64,000 bases of DNA, taken from Demequina lignilytica. GTDB taxonomy: Bacteria; Actinomycetota; Actinomycetes; Actinomycetales; Demequinaceae. The stretch is taken from assembly GCF_030418305.1 (NCBI RefSeq), contig NZ_JAUHPX010000003.1, forward strand, positions 124,001 through 188,000, written 5' to 3'. The notes under the pieces are model-generated. The model had not been told where the DNA came from and searched no databases. It saw only the letters and a list, made by a program, of their open reading frames with translations. How positions within the stretch are numbered: the stretch's first letter is position 1; every line of letters starts with the position of its first letter. Made by a program: the position numbers and the translations under genes. Below are positions 1 through 10,873 of the stretch, piece by piece.

Positions 1-1732
<1,732 letters not shown>

Positions 1733-1857
1733 TCAGGCCATTCTAGTGGCTCTGAGGGCCGATTCGCGGCGTTGCACAGGCATTTCTGCCCGCAGGGGAC
1801 CACCCAGGCGCAAACGCTCTCAGCGAAGGCGCCGAGGAGCGGGCTCCCGCGACGCTC

Positions 1858-2373
1858 TCAGAGCGCGGTGAAGGCGAGCTCGGCGCCGTCGCCGGTCGAC
1901 AGCTCGACCACCCAGGCGCCGGCCCCGCGTGCGTCGTCGGGGATGGCGAACAGCACGTTGCCTGTCGCGGTCTCGCCCGGCGCCAGCTCCGCGATCTCGT
2001 CGAGGTCGGCCGGGACCACCTGCCGCTCCGGGCTGAACGTGCGGCCGTCCTCGGCGCGGTAGGTCACGGACACGACCGCCCGCGGCACCACCGCGTCCCC
2101 GTCCCCGTTGCTCACGGTCACGGGCACCATCACGTAGCTCGTGCCGGCCGGCGCGGCCGAGTTGAACATGTTCTCCTGCGCGACCGCGTCGTCCGCCGCC
2201 CAGTCGGCCTGCCCCACCTCCACGGCGACGCCCGGCGCACCGCCGGCGAGGCTCAGCATCGCGGCGCCGATCCCGGTCGCGATCTGCCGGCGTCGGCGTC
2301 CGCCGTCGGGGGACGATGCGGTGGCCGGCTCGTTCCACGAGAGTCCGGCGACAAGGGTGTGCAGCTCGCTCAT
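1858..2373 (-). CDS. Hypothetical protein with DUF4352-like beta domain
   Basis: 171 residues. Start ATG at 2373 is chosen because GAGAGGAGAG precedes it; longer in-frame starts lack a site. The N-terminus has a basic stretch (RRRR near residue 30) followed by a short hydrophobic, Ala/Gly-rich segment that could be a membrane anchor or signal. The remainder (VPVTVSNGDGD..., PGETATGNVLFAIPDDA) resembles the immunoglobulin-like DUF4352/telomeric-repeat-factor-2-like domain common in actinobacterial extracellular lipoproteins. The next gene upstream (2557-3426) ends in a similar domain, so the two may be diverged duplicates. Function unknown; the domain call is from residue pattern only. Confidence 0.7.
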   Translation of the reverse strand: MSELHTLVAGLSWNEPATASSPDGGRRRRQIATGIGAAMLSLAGGAPGVAVEVGQADWAADDAVAQENMFNSAAPAGTSYVMVPVTVSNGDGDAVVPRAVVSVTYRAEDGRTFSPERQVVPADLDEIAELAPGETATGNVLFAIPDDARGAGAWVVELSTGDGAELAFTAL

Positions 2374-2491
2374 GGCGCTCTCCTCTCGACGCGTCGGTGC
2401 GCTGGTGAGACAACGATCGGGCACTGGGAGCGTTCCCGACGGCGATCGTGCACGATCTGTCGATCTGAGCTGACGAGCTGTCGCAACGCGA

Positions 2492-2527
2492 CGGAGCCGT
2501 GACACCCTGAGGGATGTCACGGCTCCG
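2492..2527 (-). terminator. Stem-loop terminator
   Basis: A perfect 12-bp inverted repeat (CGGAGCCGTGAC and its complement at 2516-2527) with a 12-nt loop lies just past the stop codon at 2557 of the minus-strand DUF4190 gene. No U-run follows, as is common in high-GC actinobacteria. It separates that gene from the one at 1858-2373. Confidence 0.65.
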
Positions 2528-2556
2528 TTGAGTGGACTCGCGCGCGGTCGGCTCGA

Positions 2557-3426
2557 CTAGAGCCCCGTCACCAGGTAGACGGCGTCCGAACCGAAGAACG
2601 TCTCGACCGTCACAATCTCCGGCACCACGCCGGCGGGAAGCCCGACTGTGGTGTACCAGTTCATAGTCGTGCCGGCGGTCGCCTCGAGGTCCACGGTGGA
2701 GCGAAAGTCCGCACCGAGGAAGTCCGTGTCGGCGAAATCGTAGGTGTCGTCCACCGCTGCACCATCAGCCATCAGTCCGATCATGGGGAACGTCGCCCAG
2801 TTCGAGGTGGGGCCGTCCGAGATCGCGGTCGGGGTGGCCGTTCCGCTGATCACGGCGACCTTCTGGCCGTCGTCACCGGTGATCGCGTCGACGATGTCGA
2901 TGCTGTCGAACGTGATCTCCCAGGAGTCCTCACCCTGCGCGACAGTCCACACGGTCGCGTCACCGAGCACGCCAGGGTTGTCCCAAGTGCCCACCGCGTC
3001 TGCAGCGGGCTCCTCGTCCACGTTCGACGTCGCCTCATCACCAGACGCGTCGTCCGTCTCACTGTCGACCACCCCGATGGTGCTCTGGTCGTCGAGCTCG
3101 TCCAGAGCATCATCAACGGCTGCGACGGTCGCAGCGTTCACGACGATCGCGATCACGATCGAAAGCGCCGAGAGGCTCGTGCCAACGATCGCCATGACCT
3201 TGCCAGCAGCCTTTCCCTTCACCGCCTGCACTATCGCGATGACGCCCAGGACCACGCCAACGAGCGCGATGACGATCGAGCCGATGTTCAGGATCGGGAT
3301 CCATGCGCCGACGATGGCGACGATGCCGAGCACAAGCGCGGCAACCGCCAGCCCCTTCTTGGGCGGCAAGGTGGCTCCAGGTGCGGCGGGCGCGGGCGCG
3401 GTAGGTACGGGTGTCTGCTCTGACAT
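2557..3426 (-). CDS. DUF4190 membrane protein with C-terminal DUF4352-like domain
   Basis: 289 residues; start ATG 3426 has a good GAGGAG site, and the longer in-frame extension has none. N-terminus is Pro/Ala-rich cytoplasmic sequence, then GLAVAALVLGIVAIVGAWIP and two further hydrophobic segments with the charged KGKAAGK loop, typical of DUF4190 double-TM domains. An acidic linker (DDALDELDDQST..., ETDDASGDEAT) leads to a beta-rich extracytoplasmic domain (WEITFDSIDIVDA...) of DUF4352 type ending in YLVTGL. Probable membrane-anchored extracellular protein; role unknown. No clear operon partner; terminator directly downstream. Confidence 0.85.
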   Translation of the reverse strand: MSEQTPVPTAPAPAAPGATLPPKKGLAVAALVLGIVAIVGAWIPILNIGSIVIALVGVVLGVIAIVQAVKGKAAGKVMAIVGTSLSALSIVIAIVVNAATVAAVDDALDELDDQSTIGVVDSETDDASGDEATSNVDEEPAADAVGTWDNPGVLGDATVWTVAQGEDSWEITFDSIDIVDAITGDDGQKVAVISGTATPTAISDGPTSNWATFPMIGLMADGAAVDDTYDFADTDFLGADFRSTVDLEATAGTTMNWYTTVGLPAGVVPEIVTVETFFGSDAVYLVTGL

Positions 3427-3670
3427 GGTCTGCTCCTCAGCTGCCGCGCCCTCAGGAGCGACGTTTGTTCGTGTGATGCGCACGGAGGTAGGCGTGCGAC
3501 AACGAACGGCGCGGATGCAGGCCCCCCATGCATTCCCCGTTGGCCCCGACACTTGGTCGCGATGCCTCAGGAGTCTTCTCGAGCCTATCGACGTCAGGTG
3601 GATAGAGGCGCCTCCGCCAACGTGCGATTCGTCACATCACCCCTGTTATATGGTCGTTATTGGCGAATCG

Positions 3671-4219
3671 TCACCCGTAGGTGTCGCGGGGTCCGCGCCC
3701 CTTCACCGACCGCGGGCCCTTGGTCCACGACCGCGCGGTCGGACCCAGCACCCGCAGCTCCGTCACGATCTCGCGGCCGAACTCCTCATTGATGCGGTGG
3801 CGGATCTGCCCGTTCATCAGCTGGAGCTGGGTCGCCCACGCCGTGGAGCTCGCCTTCACGGTGAGCACGCCGTCGTCGAAGCCGAGCGGCTCGCAGTGAT
3901 CGGCGATGCGGTCGCCGATCACCTCGCGCCACCGGGCCGTCACGGAGGTCACCTCGATCTGCTCCGTCCAGCCCATGCGTCGCAGCAGGGACTCGACCGC
4001 GCCGCTCATCGGCTGGGGATCGCGGCCCGAGCCGTAGGGCTCCGTCGCCTCGCGCTTGGCGTGCTTGTCGCGTCGGGCCCGTCCCGCGCCCCGACGGGTC
4101 GCACCGCGCGCCCGGGCGGAGGCTCGGGCCCGCTCCATGGCGTCGCGCGCGAGCGTGGACGGGTCGGACGATGCGTCGGGTGCCTCGGGCGGATCGGCGT
4201 CGGGCTGGTCGTCGGTCAT
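3671..4219 (-). CDS. dciA: DUF721 protein, DciA-type helicase loader
   Basis: 182 residues. The DUF721 domain fills the C-terminal half (VESLLRRMGWTEQIEVTSVTARWREVIG...ADHCEPLGFDDGVLTVKASSTAWATQLQLM...). DUF721 proteins next to recF correspond to DciA, which helps load the replicative helicase DnaB in bacteria lacking DnaC/DnaI; that role is family knowledge, not shown here. The N-terminus is Ala/Arg-rich and low complexity. The ATG overlaps the recF stop (ATGA at 4216-4219), implying translational coupling in a dnaN-recF-dciA unit. dnaB itself is in this window at 45036. Confidence 0.93.
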   Translation of the reverse strand: MTDDQPDADPPEAPDASSDPSTLARDAMERARASARARGATRRGAGRARRDKHAKREATEPYGSGRDPQPMSGAVESLLRRMGWTEQIEVTSVTARWREVIGDRIADHCEPLGFDDGVLTVKASSTAWATQLQLMNGQIRHRINEEFGREIVTELRVLGPTARSWTKGPRSVKGRGPRDTYG

Positions 4220-5367
4220 GCGTCGGCCCCGTCGAGGTGAGCGGGCTCCTCGCCCACGTGTCCCTTGGTCACCGGGATCACCGCGCCGGCGAGCGCCGCC
4301 GGCACGTCGTCGGCGACGGCCGCCGTGATGAGCACCTGGCTCGCCCGCTCGAGACGGGACGCGAGCGCGGAGCGCCGCGTCGAGTCGAGCTCGGCGAACA
4401 CGTCGTCGAGGATCAGCACGGGCTCGCCGTCGTCCTCGGAGTCGGGACCCGTCTCCGACGTGAGCAGGTCGTACGTGCCGATGCGCAGGGCGAGCGCGCA
4501 CGACCACGACTCGCCGTGGCTCGCATAGCCCTTCGCGGGCATCTCGCCCAGGCGGATCTCCAGGTCGTCGCGATGGGGACCCGCCAGGTTCACGCCGCGC
4601 TCGAGCTCCTTGGGACGCAGCTCTCTCAGCTGGTCGAGCAGCGCGCCGGCGAGCGCCGCGGAGTCGGGCTCGAGATCCGTGCCCAGGGACGTCGCGTAGG
4701 AGATGCGGCAGTCACCGCCGTCAGGGGCCACGTCGAGGTAAGCCGCCCACACGTGCGGCGCGAGCGCGGCGACCGCCCGGAGGCGCGCGGCGACGATCCG
4801 ACCTCCGAGGTCGGCGAGCTTCTCGTCCCAGATGTCGAGCATGGTGAGATCGCCGCGCGCGTTCCTCGAGGTCTTCAGCATCGACCCGCGCTGACGCAGC
4901 ACCCGGTCGTAGTCGGCGAGGTCGCCCGCAAGCGTGGGCTGCATTGCGACGCAGAGCTCGTCCATGAACTGGCGTCGGCCTCCGGGATCGCCCTTGACCA
5001 GGGAGAGATCCTCGGGAGCGAACAGCACGGTCCTCAGGATGCCGATGAGCTCGCGTGGCCTGACCTGCGCGCGTCCCAGCCGGGCCTGGTTCGCCCTGCC
5101 GCCCACGAGCGTGACCTCGAGCGCGAGGGAGCGCCCCGACTTCTCGACCTTGGCGCGCACCACCGCGCGCTCGGCGCCGAACCGGATCAGGGGTGCGTCC
5201 GACGCGACCCGGTGCGAGCCGAGCACCGACAGGTACCGGAGCGCCTCCACCAGGTTGGTCTTGCCCTGGCCGTTGCGACCGACGAACGTGGTGACGCCCG
5301 CGCCCAGCTCGACCTCGGCCTCGGCGTAGGAGCGGAAGTCGGCGAGCTGGAGGTGGGTGACGCGCAC
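4216..5367 (-). CDS. recF: DNA replication and repair protein RecF
   Basis: 383 residues, normal for RecF. Walker A FVGRNGQGKTNLVEA near residues 27-41, ABC signature region near LAGPHRDDLEI, and Walker B VLILDDVFAELD near the C-terminus. Binds ssDNA-dsDNA junctions and helps RecOR load RecA at gaps. Start GTG overlaps the dnaN stop by one base (TAGTG), and the stop overlaps the dciA start, so the three genes are probably one operon reading away from oriC. Confidence 0.97.
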   Translation of the reverse strand: MRVTHLQLADFRSYAEAEVELGAGVTTFVGRNGQGKTNLVEALRYLSVLGSHRVASDAPLIRFGAERAVVRAKVEKSGRSLALEVTLVGGRANQARLGRAQVRPRELIGILRTVLFAPEDLSLVKGDPGGRRQFMDELCVAMQPTLAGDLADYDRVLRQRGSMLKTSRNARGDLTMLDIWDEKLADLGGRIVAARLRAVAALAPHVWAAYLDVAPDGGDCRISYATSLGTDLEPDSAALAGALLDQLRELRPKELERGVNLAGPHRDDLEIRLGEMPAKGYASHGESWSCALALRIGTYDLLTSETGPDSEDDGEPVLILDDVFAELDSTRRSALASRLERASQVLITAAVADDVPAALAGAVIPVTKGHVGEEPAHLDGADA

Positions 5368-6494
5368 TACGAGGCGATACGGATGGGCACCAGCAGGTAG
5401 CGGAACTCGGCCGCCACGTCGCCGCCCGGCTCCGAGAGCCCGACGAACTCGACCGGCTTGGTCTCCTGCGTGAAGCCCAGCTGCACGTACTCGCTGCCGA
5501 GAGCGCTCAGCCCGTCGAGCAGGTACTGCGGGTTGAAGGCGACGGTGATGGGGTCGCCGTCGAGGGTGGCGGTGAGCGCCTCCGACGCCTGGGCGTCGTC
5601 GCTCTGACCCGCGTCCAGCGTCACCTCGCCCTCGGCGAAGGCGAGGCGGACCGACGAGTTGCGCTCGGCCACCAGGGCGACGCGACGCGTCGCCTCGATG
5701 AGCTCGGAGGTCTTGACCACGGCCTTGATGGGGCTCGAGTCCGGGAACAGGCGCCGCACCGCGGGGTAGTCGCCGTCCATCAGCAGGGAGGTGGTGACCA
5801 GGCCGCCGGCCTCGAACCCGATGAGGTCCATGCCCTGGCCGGAGCTCAGCGCGACGGTCACGTCGCCGGCGCCGAGCGCCTTCGCGGTGTCGGCCAGGGT
5901 CTTCGCACGGACGAGCGCGACGGTGCTGATGTCGGACTTCGACGGCTTCCACTCGAGCTCGCGGAGGGCGAGACGGTAGCGGTCGGTCGCGAGCAGCGAG
6001 ATGTGCGAGCCCTCGATCTCGACGCGGACGCCCGTGAGGATCGGCAGCGTCTCATCGCGCGACGCCGCCGCGGTCACCTGGGCGACGGCCTGCTGGAGCG
6101 CGGTGCCGTCGATGGTGCCGGAGTGCTCGGGGAGCTCGGGGAGCGTGGGGTACTGGTCCACCGGCATGGTCGCGAGCGTGAAGCGCGAGGCGCCGCAGGT
6201 CACGGACACCTTGGTGCCCTCGAGCGACAGCTCGACCGGCTTGTGCGGAAGCGCGTTGGAGATCTCGCGCAGGAGGCGCCCCGAGACGAGCACCTCGCCG
6301 GCCGTCTCGACGGACGCGGGGAACTCTCCGCGGGCGGAGACCTCGTAGTCGAAGCTCGCAAGCCGCACCAGCCCGTCCTCCGTCGCGGTGATGTGCACGC
6401 CGGCCAGCACGGGGACGGGCGGGCGCGCCGGAACGGCGCGCGAGATCCACGCGACGGCGTCAGCCAGGACGTCGCGCTCGACGGAAAACTTCAT
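5367..6494 (-). CDS. dnaN: DNA polymerase III beta sliding clamp
   Basis: 375 residues: MKFSVERDVLADAVAWISRAVPARPPVPVL... with the three clamp domains and the conserved C-terminus YLLVPIRIAS. Start at 6494 is chosen because GAGGAG precedes it with good spacing; an upstream in-frame ATG adds only eight residues without a site. Encircles DNA and holds Pol III. It is the first gene of the dnaN-recF-dciA unit and is transcribed away from the oriC region. Confidence 0.98.
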   Translation of the reverse strand: MKFSVERDVLADAVAWISRAVPARPPVPVLAGVHITATEDGLVRLASFDYEVSARGEFPASVETAGEVLVSGRLLREISNALPHKPVELSLEGTKVSVTCGASRFTLATMPVDQYPTLPELPEHSGTIDGTALQQAVAQVTAAASRDETLPILTGVRVEIEGSHISLLATDRYRLALRELEWKPSKSDISTVALVRAKTLADTAKALGAGDVTVALSSGQGMDLIGFEAGGLVTTSLLMDGDYPAVRRLFPDSSPIKAVVKTSELIEATRRVALVAERNSSVRLAFAEGEVTLDAGQSDDAQASEALTATLDGDPITVAFNPQYLLDGLSALGSEYVQLGFTQETKPVEFVGLSEPGGDVAAEFRYLLVPIRIAS

Positions 6495-6912
6495 GGGTCT
6501 CTCCTCGGGTCTGAGCACAGACTATGCCACGCCTCCGACGCTGAGTGGAGGCGGGCCGGGCCGGCCGGGAGCGGCGCAGATGAAGGTCCATGGGGAAAAC
6601 AGGTAGAGAGAAGATGAGTAGTCGTTGTAGGCATCGTGGAATCTGTGGAATTCCATCGTCTGCGCTGGAAATGACAAGAATCGGGATGTGCGCGACCTGC
6701 GGATGAGACCGGTGGATGGACCCGGGTGGCCGGTGGAGGCGCGGATCACGACCACAGGATTCCTGTCATTCTTCACAACGCCTCCCAAGGGCGCTCAGCA
6801 CGTCATCCACGGGCGTCCACAGACTTATCCACAATTGTGAGAAGCACGACTCAGTCGGAATCCGACACCGGGACGCCGGGGGAGCACCCGTTCCGGGCGC
6901 TCGAGGGGGCTG
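6495..6912. other. Chromosomal origin region oriC (dnaA-dnaN gap)
   Basis: 418 bp without a gene between dnaN and dnaA, both on the minus strand: the usual place of actinobacterial oriC. One perfect DnaA box TTATCCACA is at 6825-6833. Weaker matches: TCATCCACG 6803-6811, GCGTCCACA 6813-6821, TTCTTCACA 6769-6777 and, on the minus strand, AATTCCACA at 6644-6652. The stretch about 6590-6690 is clearly AT-richer than its surroundings (AAAACAGG, GAAATGACAAGAAT) and could be the unwinding element. Position and boxes support the call; the number of strong boxes is low. Confidence 0.8.
6825..6833 (+). promoter_or_regulatory. Perfect DnaA box in oriC
   Basis: TTATCCACA, identical to the consensus DnaA-binding 9-mer, 80-odd bases beyond the dnaA stop codon and flanked by two weaker boxes upstream within 25 bases. 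Confidence 0.75.
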
Positions 6913-8304
6913 TCAGGCCCGCGACTGCTTGATGCGCGCGTGGATCTCGTTGACCTGGTTGTACATCTGGCGCCGCTGCGCGATCTGGTCCTCGACCTTC
7001 TTGACCGCATACATGACGGTGGTGTGGTCCTTGCCGCCGAAGTGCTCGCCGATCTTGGGCAGCGACAGGTCGGTCAGCTGCCGGCACAGGTACATGGCGA
7101 TCTGTCGCGCCGTGACGTAGACGCGCGAGCGCGACGTCCCCGTCAGCTCCTCCAGCGTGATCCCGAAGTACTCGGCGGTCTTGCCGATGATCATCGACGC
7201 GGTGATCTCCGAGTCGTCGTCGGAGATGAGGTCCTTGAGGACCACCTGGGCCAGGCTGAGGTCGACCGGCTGCCGGTTCAGCGCGGCGAACGCCGTGACC
7301 CGGATGAGCGCGCCCTCGAGCTCGCGGATGTTGCTGGTGATGTTGGACGCGATGTACTCCAGGACGTCCGACGGCGCCTGCACCGCGTCCGCGGCCGCCT
7401 TCTTCCTCAGGATCGCGATGCGGGTCTCGAGGTCGGGCGGCTGGACGTCCGTCATGAGGCCCCACTCGAACCGGGTGCGCATGCGCTCCTCGATGCCGTC
7501 CAGGTTGCGGGGGCTGACGTCGGACGTGATGACGACGTGCTTGCCGGCGTTGTGCAGCGCGTTGAACGTGTGGAAGAACTCCTCGAGCGTCTGCTCCTTG
7601 CCCTGCAGGAACTGGATGTCGTCGATCAGCAGCACGTCGACCTCGCGGTACTGGCGCTTGAAGCTGAGCGAGCGGTCGTCACGGATCGAGTTGATGAAGT
7701 CGTTGGTGAACTCCTCCGAGTTCACGTACCTCACTCGGGTCTGGGGCTTGAGGTGCCTCGTGTAGTGGCCGATCGCGTGGAGCAGATGGGTCTTGCCCAG
7801 GCCCGAGCCGCCGTAGATGAACAGCGGGTTGTAGGTCTTGCCCGGCGACTCGGCCACGGCGAGCGCGGCCGCGTGGGCGAAGCGGTTGGACGAGCCGATG
7901 ACGAAGGTGTCGAACGTGTAGCGCGGGTTGAGGTGCGGGTCCTCGATGACGGTCGAGGGCACGGGCTCCGGCCGTCGCATCTGGGGCGGCGGCGCATCGT
8001 CCGTCTCGGGAGAGGACGATGCGGATGGACGCACGGAGGCGTCGACGGTGACCGCGATCCGGATGTCCCGGCCGATGACCTCGCTCAGCGCCTCCGTCAC
8101 GGGTCCGCGGAGCGTGGTCTCGACGTAGTTCTTGGTGTAGTCCTCCGCGACGGCCAGGAAGACGTTGTCCTCCACCACCGCGAGGGGCTTGACCAGGCGC
8201 AGGAAGCTCATCCCCTGCTGGCCGACCGTACGGTCCTCGGCGACGGCGTCGACCGCGCGCCTCCAGATCCCGTCGATCGACTCCGACGCAGGCTCCACCG
8301 CCAC
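6913..8304 (-). CDS. dnaA: Chromosomal replication initiator DnaA
   Basis: 463 residues. Domain I at the N-terminus ([13 protein letters not shown]...), a variable Ser/Pro/Asp-rich domain II near residues 90-120, AAA+ domain with Walker [12 protein letters not shown] near 165-175 and Walker [10 protein letters not shown] near 225, and the DNA-binding domain IV signature [11 protein letters not shown] near the C-terminus. Start GTG 8304 (second GTG at 8298 possible) with GGTGAAGG upstream. The domain II coding sequence contains an inverted pair of the 10-mer GGACGATGCG (7993-8002 and 8014-8023). Divergent from rpmH, with the regulatory region between. Confidence 0.98.
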   Translation of the reverse strand: MAVEPASESIDGIWRRAVDAVAEDRTVGQQGMSFLRLVKPLAVVEDNVFLAVAEDYTKNYVETTLRGPVTEALSEVIGRDIRIAVTVDASVRPSASSSPETDDAPPPQMRRPEPVPSTVIEDPHLNPRYTFDTFVIGSSNRFAHAAALAVAESPGKTYNPLFIYGGSGLGKTHLLHAIGHYTRHLKPQTRVRYVNSEEFTNDFINSIRDDRSLSFKRQYREVDVLLIDDIQFLQGKEQTLEEFFHTFNALHNAGKHVVITSDVSPRNLDGIEERMRTRFEWGLMTDVQPPDLETRIAILRKKAAADAVQAPSDVLEYIASNITSNIRELEGALIRVTAFAALNRQPVDLSLAQVVLKDLISDDDSEITASMIIGKTAEYFGITLEELTGTSRSRVYVTARQIAMYLCRQLTDLSLPKIGEHFGGKDHTTVMYAVKKVEDQIAQRRQMYNQVNEIHARIKQSRA

Positions 8305-8467
8305 TCGCCTTCACCCCCAGGCAGACTCTCCACAGACTTCTTCACAACCGGTGCATGGCTCGTCATGTGCTCGTTACCCGACTATGGGCGTGTCGTTCAC
8401 ATGATGCCGACCCGTGATGGTGGAGCCTATCCTGTTCGGGTAGGACGCCCAAGGTCAGACCTGTGAT

Positions 8468-8496
8468 TTGACCACCTGGGTTCCAGCGCGTAACGT
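8468..8496 (+). promoter_or_regulatory. Predicted sigma-70-type promoter of rpmH
   Basis: TTGACC (8468-8473), a 17-bp spacer and TAACGT (8491-8496) end 45 bases upstream of the rpmH start. Spacing and hexamers fit a housekeeping promoter, which would drive rpmH-rnpA-yidD-yidC. Confidence 0.55.
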
Positions 8497-8541
8497 TAGT
8501 GCGCTGATTTGACCATCCCCTGAAACGTCGTGGAGTTACCC

Positions 8542-8679
8542 GTGAGCAAGCGGACTTTCCAGCCGAACAACCGCAAGCGTGCCAAGACGCACGGCTTCCG
8601 TCTGCGTATGCGGACCCGTGCCGGCCGCTCGATCCTGGCTGCCCGCCGCCGCAAGGGCCGCGGCGCCCTGTCGGCCTAA
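8542..8679 (+). CDS. rpmH: 50S ribosomal protein L34
   Basis: 45 residues, [20 protein letters not shown]... ending RKGRGALSA, an unmistakable highly basic L34. Starts with GTG; GGAGTTACCC lies just upstream. First gene of the conserved rpmH-rnpA-yidD-yidC-jag-rsmG run, divergent from dnaA. Confidence 0.97.
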   Translation: MSKRTFQPNNRKRAKTHGFRLRMRTRAGRSILAARRRKGRGALSA

Positions 8680-8682
8680 GGC

Positions 8683-9027
8683 TTGCTGCCCGCCCGATCC
8701 CGGTTGCGCGCATCCGCGGACTTCCAGTCCGCCATGCGCCGCGGGACGCGGGCAGGCCGCCGCACCCTCGTGGTGCACATCGCGCTGACCGGCGATGCGG
8801 AACGCATGGCCGGTTTCGCTGTATCTAAGGCCGTAGGAGGTGCCGTGGTTCGCAACCGTGTGAAGCGGCGCCTTCGCGCGCTCATGGCGGACCGCATCGA
8901 CCACCTGCCTGCGGGCTCCCGCGTCGTGGTGCGGGCCCTGCCGGACGCCGCGGACGCCGAGTTCTCGACGCTGGCGCGCGAGCTCGACGATGCGCTGGGC
9001 TCCGCGGTGCGCAAGGCGTCGCGATGA
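8683..9027 (+). CDS. rnpA: Ribonuclease P protein component
   Basis: 114 residues starting with TTG three bases after rpmH; the two are presumably coupled. Contains the RnpA signature [20 protein letters not shown] near residues 59-78 that binds the M1-type RNA. Processes tRNA 5' ends. Its stop overlaps the yidD start (ATGA). Confidence 0.96.
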   Translation: MLPARSRLRASADFQSAMRRGTRAGRRTLVVHIALTGDAERMAGFAVSKAVGGAVVRNRVKRRLRALMADRIDHLPAGSRVVVRALPDAADAEFSTLARELDDALGSAVRKASR

Positions 9028-9320
9028 ACGTGGCGCAGCGTGCGATCAGCGGCCTCATCCGCGTCTACCAGCTGACCGTCTCGCCGCTCACGGGCCCGAC
9101 GTGCAAGTTCCACCCCACCTGCTCGCACTACGGCATGGAGGCCGTACGCGTGCACGGTGCCGTCCTCGGCTCGCTGATGGCGGGCTGGCGTGTGCTGCGC
9201 TGCAACCCCTGGAGCCACGGTGGCGTCGACGATGTCCCGGCTCGCGGCGAGCGCCTATTTCGCCTCACGAGGAATAATGCCGCGATGGCGGCCGACCAGA
9301 CCTCCGCTCACCCGATTTAA
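9024..9320 (+). CDS. yidD: Membrane protein insertion efficiency factor YidD
   Basis: 98 residues: [36 protein letters not shown], with the family's conserved cysteines and [15 protein letters not shown] small membrane-associated protein that assists YidC-dependent insertion. Overlaps rnpA by four bases and precedes yidC by 14 bases. Confidence 0.95.
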   Translation: MNVAQRAISGLIRVYQLTVSPLTGPTCKFHPTCSHYGMEAVRVHGAVLGSLMAGWRVLRCNPWSHGGVDDVPARGERLFRLTRNNAAMAADQTSAHPI

Positions 9321-9334
9321 GGATCCGCGTCTTC

Positions 9335-10378
9335 ATGATCGACACCATCCTGTACCCGCTCGAGTGGGTCGTCGCCAACGTCATGGTGATCTGGCACAAG
9401 TTCTTCTCGCTGGTGGGTCTCGACCCGGATGCGGGCATCACCTGGGCCCTCGCCATCGTCGGCCTCGTGGTCACCATCCGCGCGGCTCTGATCCCGCTGT
9501 TCGTCAAGCAGATCAAGGCGTCCCGCGCGATGCAGATGATCGCGCCCGACCTGCGCAAGATCCAGGACAAGTACAAGGGCAAGAAGGATCAGGCGTCTCG
9601 CGAGGCCATGAGCCGCGAGACCATGGAGCTCTACTCCAAGCACAAGACGAACCCCTTCTCGTCGTGCCTCCCGATGCTGGTCCAGGCGCCGATCTTCTTC
9701 GCCCTCTTCCGCGTGCTCAACGGGCTCGAGGGGTCCGGCAGCATCAGCGCGGCGTCGGGTGAGATCGGCCTGCTGGACGATGCGCTCCGGGAGTCGGCTC
9801 AGCAGGCGACGCTGTTCGGTGCGTCGCTGTCCGACACGTTCTTCCGCTCCGAGGGCGCCTCGGCGAAGATCCTCTCCGTGGTGCTGATCGTCGCCATGGT
9901 GGCGACCACCTTCACCACGCAGCGTCAGCTGACGATGAAGAACATGCCGGCGAGCGCGCTCGAGGGCCCGATGGCCCAGCAGCAGAAGATCCTCATGTAC
10001 GCGCTGCCGTTCATCTTCGTCATCACCGGACCCAACTTCCCGATCGGTGTCCTCATCTACTGGACCACCACGAACCTCTGGACCATGGGCCAGCAGTTCT
10101 ACGTCATCCGGAACAACCCGACGCCGGGCTCCGAGGCCGCCAAGCAGCTCGAGGCCCGCAAGGAGGCGAAGCGCCGGAAGAAGGCGATCGGACGCGGCGA
10201 GGACCCGGATGTCGTGGTCATCGACCAGGACGCCCTGCCGGAGATCGAGGAGAAGAAGTCGGGGCAGCGTCAGCAGCCCAAGCGCAAGAATCGGGGTGGC
10301 AGCAAGCCCACCGTGGTGGAGCACGGCGCCACCCCCGCGGACGATCCCGACGACTCTGAGGACAAGGACAAGTCATGA
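9335..10378 (+). CDS. yidC: Membrane protein insertase YidC
   Basis: 347 residues, the Oxa1/YidC core without the large Gram-negative periplasmic domain. Several hydrophobic segments, including WALAIVGLVVTIRAALIPLF near residues 35-54 and ILMYALPFIFVITGPNFPIG near 220, and a long basic C-terminal tail (KRRKKAIGRGEDPD..., KRKNRGGSKP) that can contact ribosomes. Inserts proteins into the cytoplasmic membrane. The stop overlaps the jag start. Confidence 0.96.
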   Translation: MIDTILYPLEWVVANVMVIWHKFFSLVGLDPDAGITWALAIVGLVVTIRAALIPLFVKQIKASRAMQMIAPDLRKIQDKYKGKKDQASREAMSRETMELYSKHKTNPFSSCLPMLVQAPIFFALFRVLNGLEGSGSISAASGEIGLLDDALRESAQQATLFGASLSDTFFRSEGASAKILSVVLIVAMVATTFTTQRQLTMKNMPASALEGPMAQQQKILMYALPFIFVITGPNFPIGVLIYWTTTNLWTMGQQFYVIRNNPTPGSEAAKQLEARKEAKRRKKAIGRGEDPDVVVIDQDALPEIEEKKSGQRQQPKRKNRGGSKPTVVEHGATPADDPDDSEDKDKS

Positions 10379-10854
10379 GCGACAACATCAAGAAGCTCGA
10401 GGCCGAGGGCGACGTCGCCGCGGACTTCCTCGAGGAGCTGCTGGATATCCTGGACATGGACGGCGACATCGACATCTCGGTCGAGGCGGGTCGCGCGAAG
10501 GTCGCGGTCGTGTCGGAAGGGCCGAGCCAGGACCTGAAGAGGCTCGTGGGTCCCGAGGGCGAGGTGCTCGAGGCGCTCCAGGACCTCACGCGTCTGGCGG
10601 TGCAGGCCGACACCGGCGAGGTCAGCCGTCTCATGCTCGACATCGCGGACTTCCGCGCGGGTCGCCGTGAGCGTCTCGCAGAGCTCGCTCGCGAGGCGAT
10701 CGCTCAGGTGCGCGAGAGCGGCGACCGCGTGGCCCTGTCGCCGATGAACGCCTTCGAGCGCAAGGTCGTGCACGACGTGGTCCTCGAGGCCGGGCTCCAG
10801 TCGGAGTCGGAGGGTGAGGACCCGCAGCGTCACGTCGTCGTGCTCCCCGCCTGA
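10375..10854 (+). CDS. jag: KH/R3H RNA-binding protein Jag (KhpB)
   Basis: 159 residues. Acidic N-terminus (EAEGDVAADFLEELLDILDMDGDIDISVE), KH-type fold with GPEGEVLEALQDLTRLAV near 60-77, and an R3H-like C-terminus (RRERLAELAREAIAQVRESGDRVALSPMNAFERKVVH). An RNA-binding partner of KhpA linked in other species to cell elongation and wall synthesis. Starts within the yidC stop (ATGA). A parS site lies immediately after its stop. Confidence 0.93.
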   Translation: MSDNIKKLEAEGDVAADFLEELLDILDMDGDIDISVEAGRAKVAVVSEGPSQDLKRLVGPEGEVLEALQDLTRLAVQADTGEVSRLMLDIADFRAGRRERLAELAREAIAQVRESGDRVALSPMNAFERKVVHDVVLEAGLQSESEGEDPQRHVVVLPA

Positions 10855-10855
10855 C

Positions 10856-10869
10856 GTTTCACGTGAAAC
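10856..10869. promoter_or_regulatory. parS: parS site 1 (jag-rsmG gap)
   Basis: GTTTCACGTGAAAC, a perfect 14-bp palindrome identical to the core of the universal ParB-binding parS. It lies between the jag stop and the rsmG start. Confidence 0.95.
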
Positions 10870-10873
10870 AGCG

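Noticed and set aside
8305..8541. Second DnaA-box cluster in the dnaA-rpmH gap
   Set aside because: Only weak matches (TCTCCACAG, TTCTTCACA) near 8325-8345; no perfect box.
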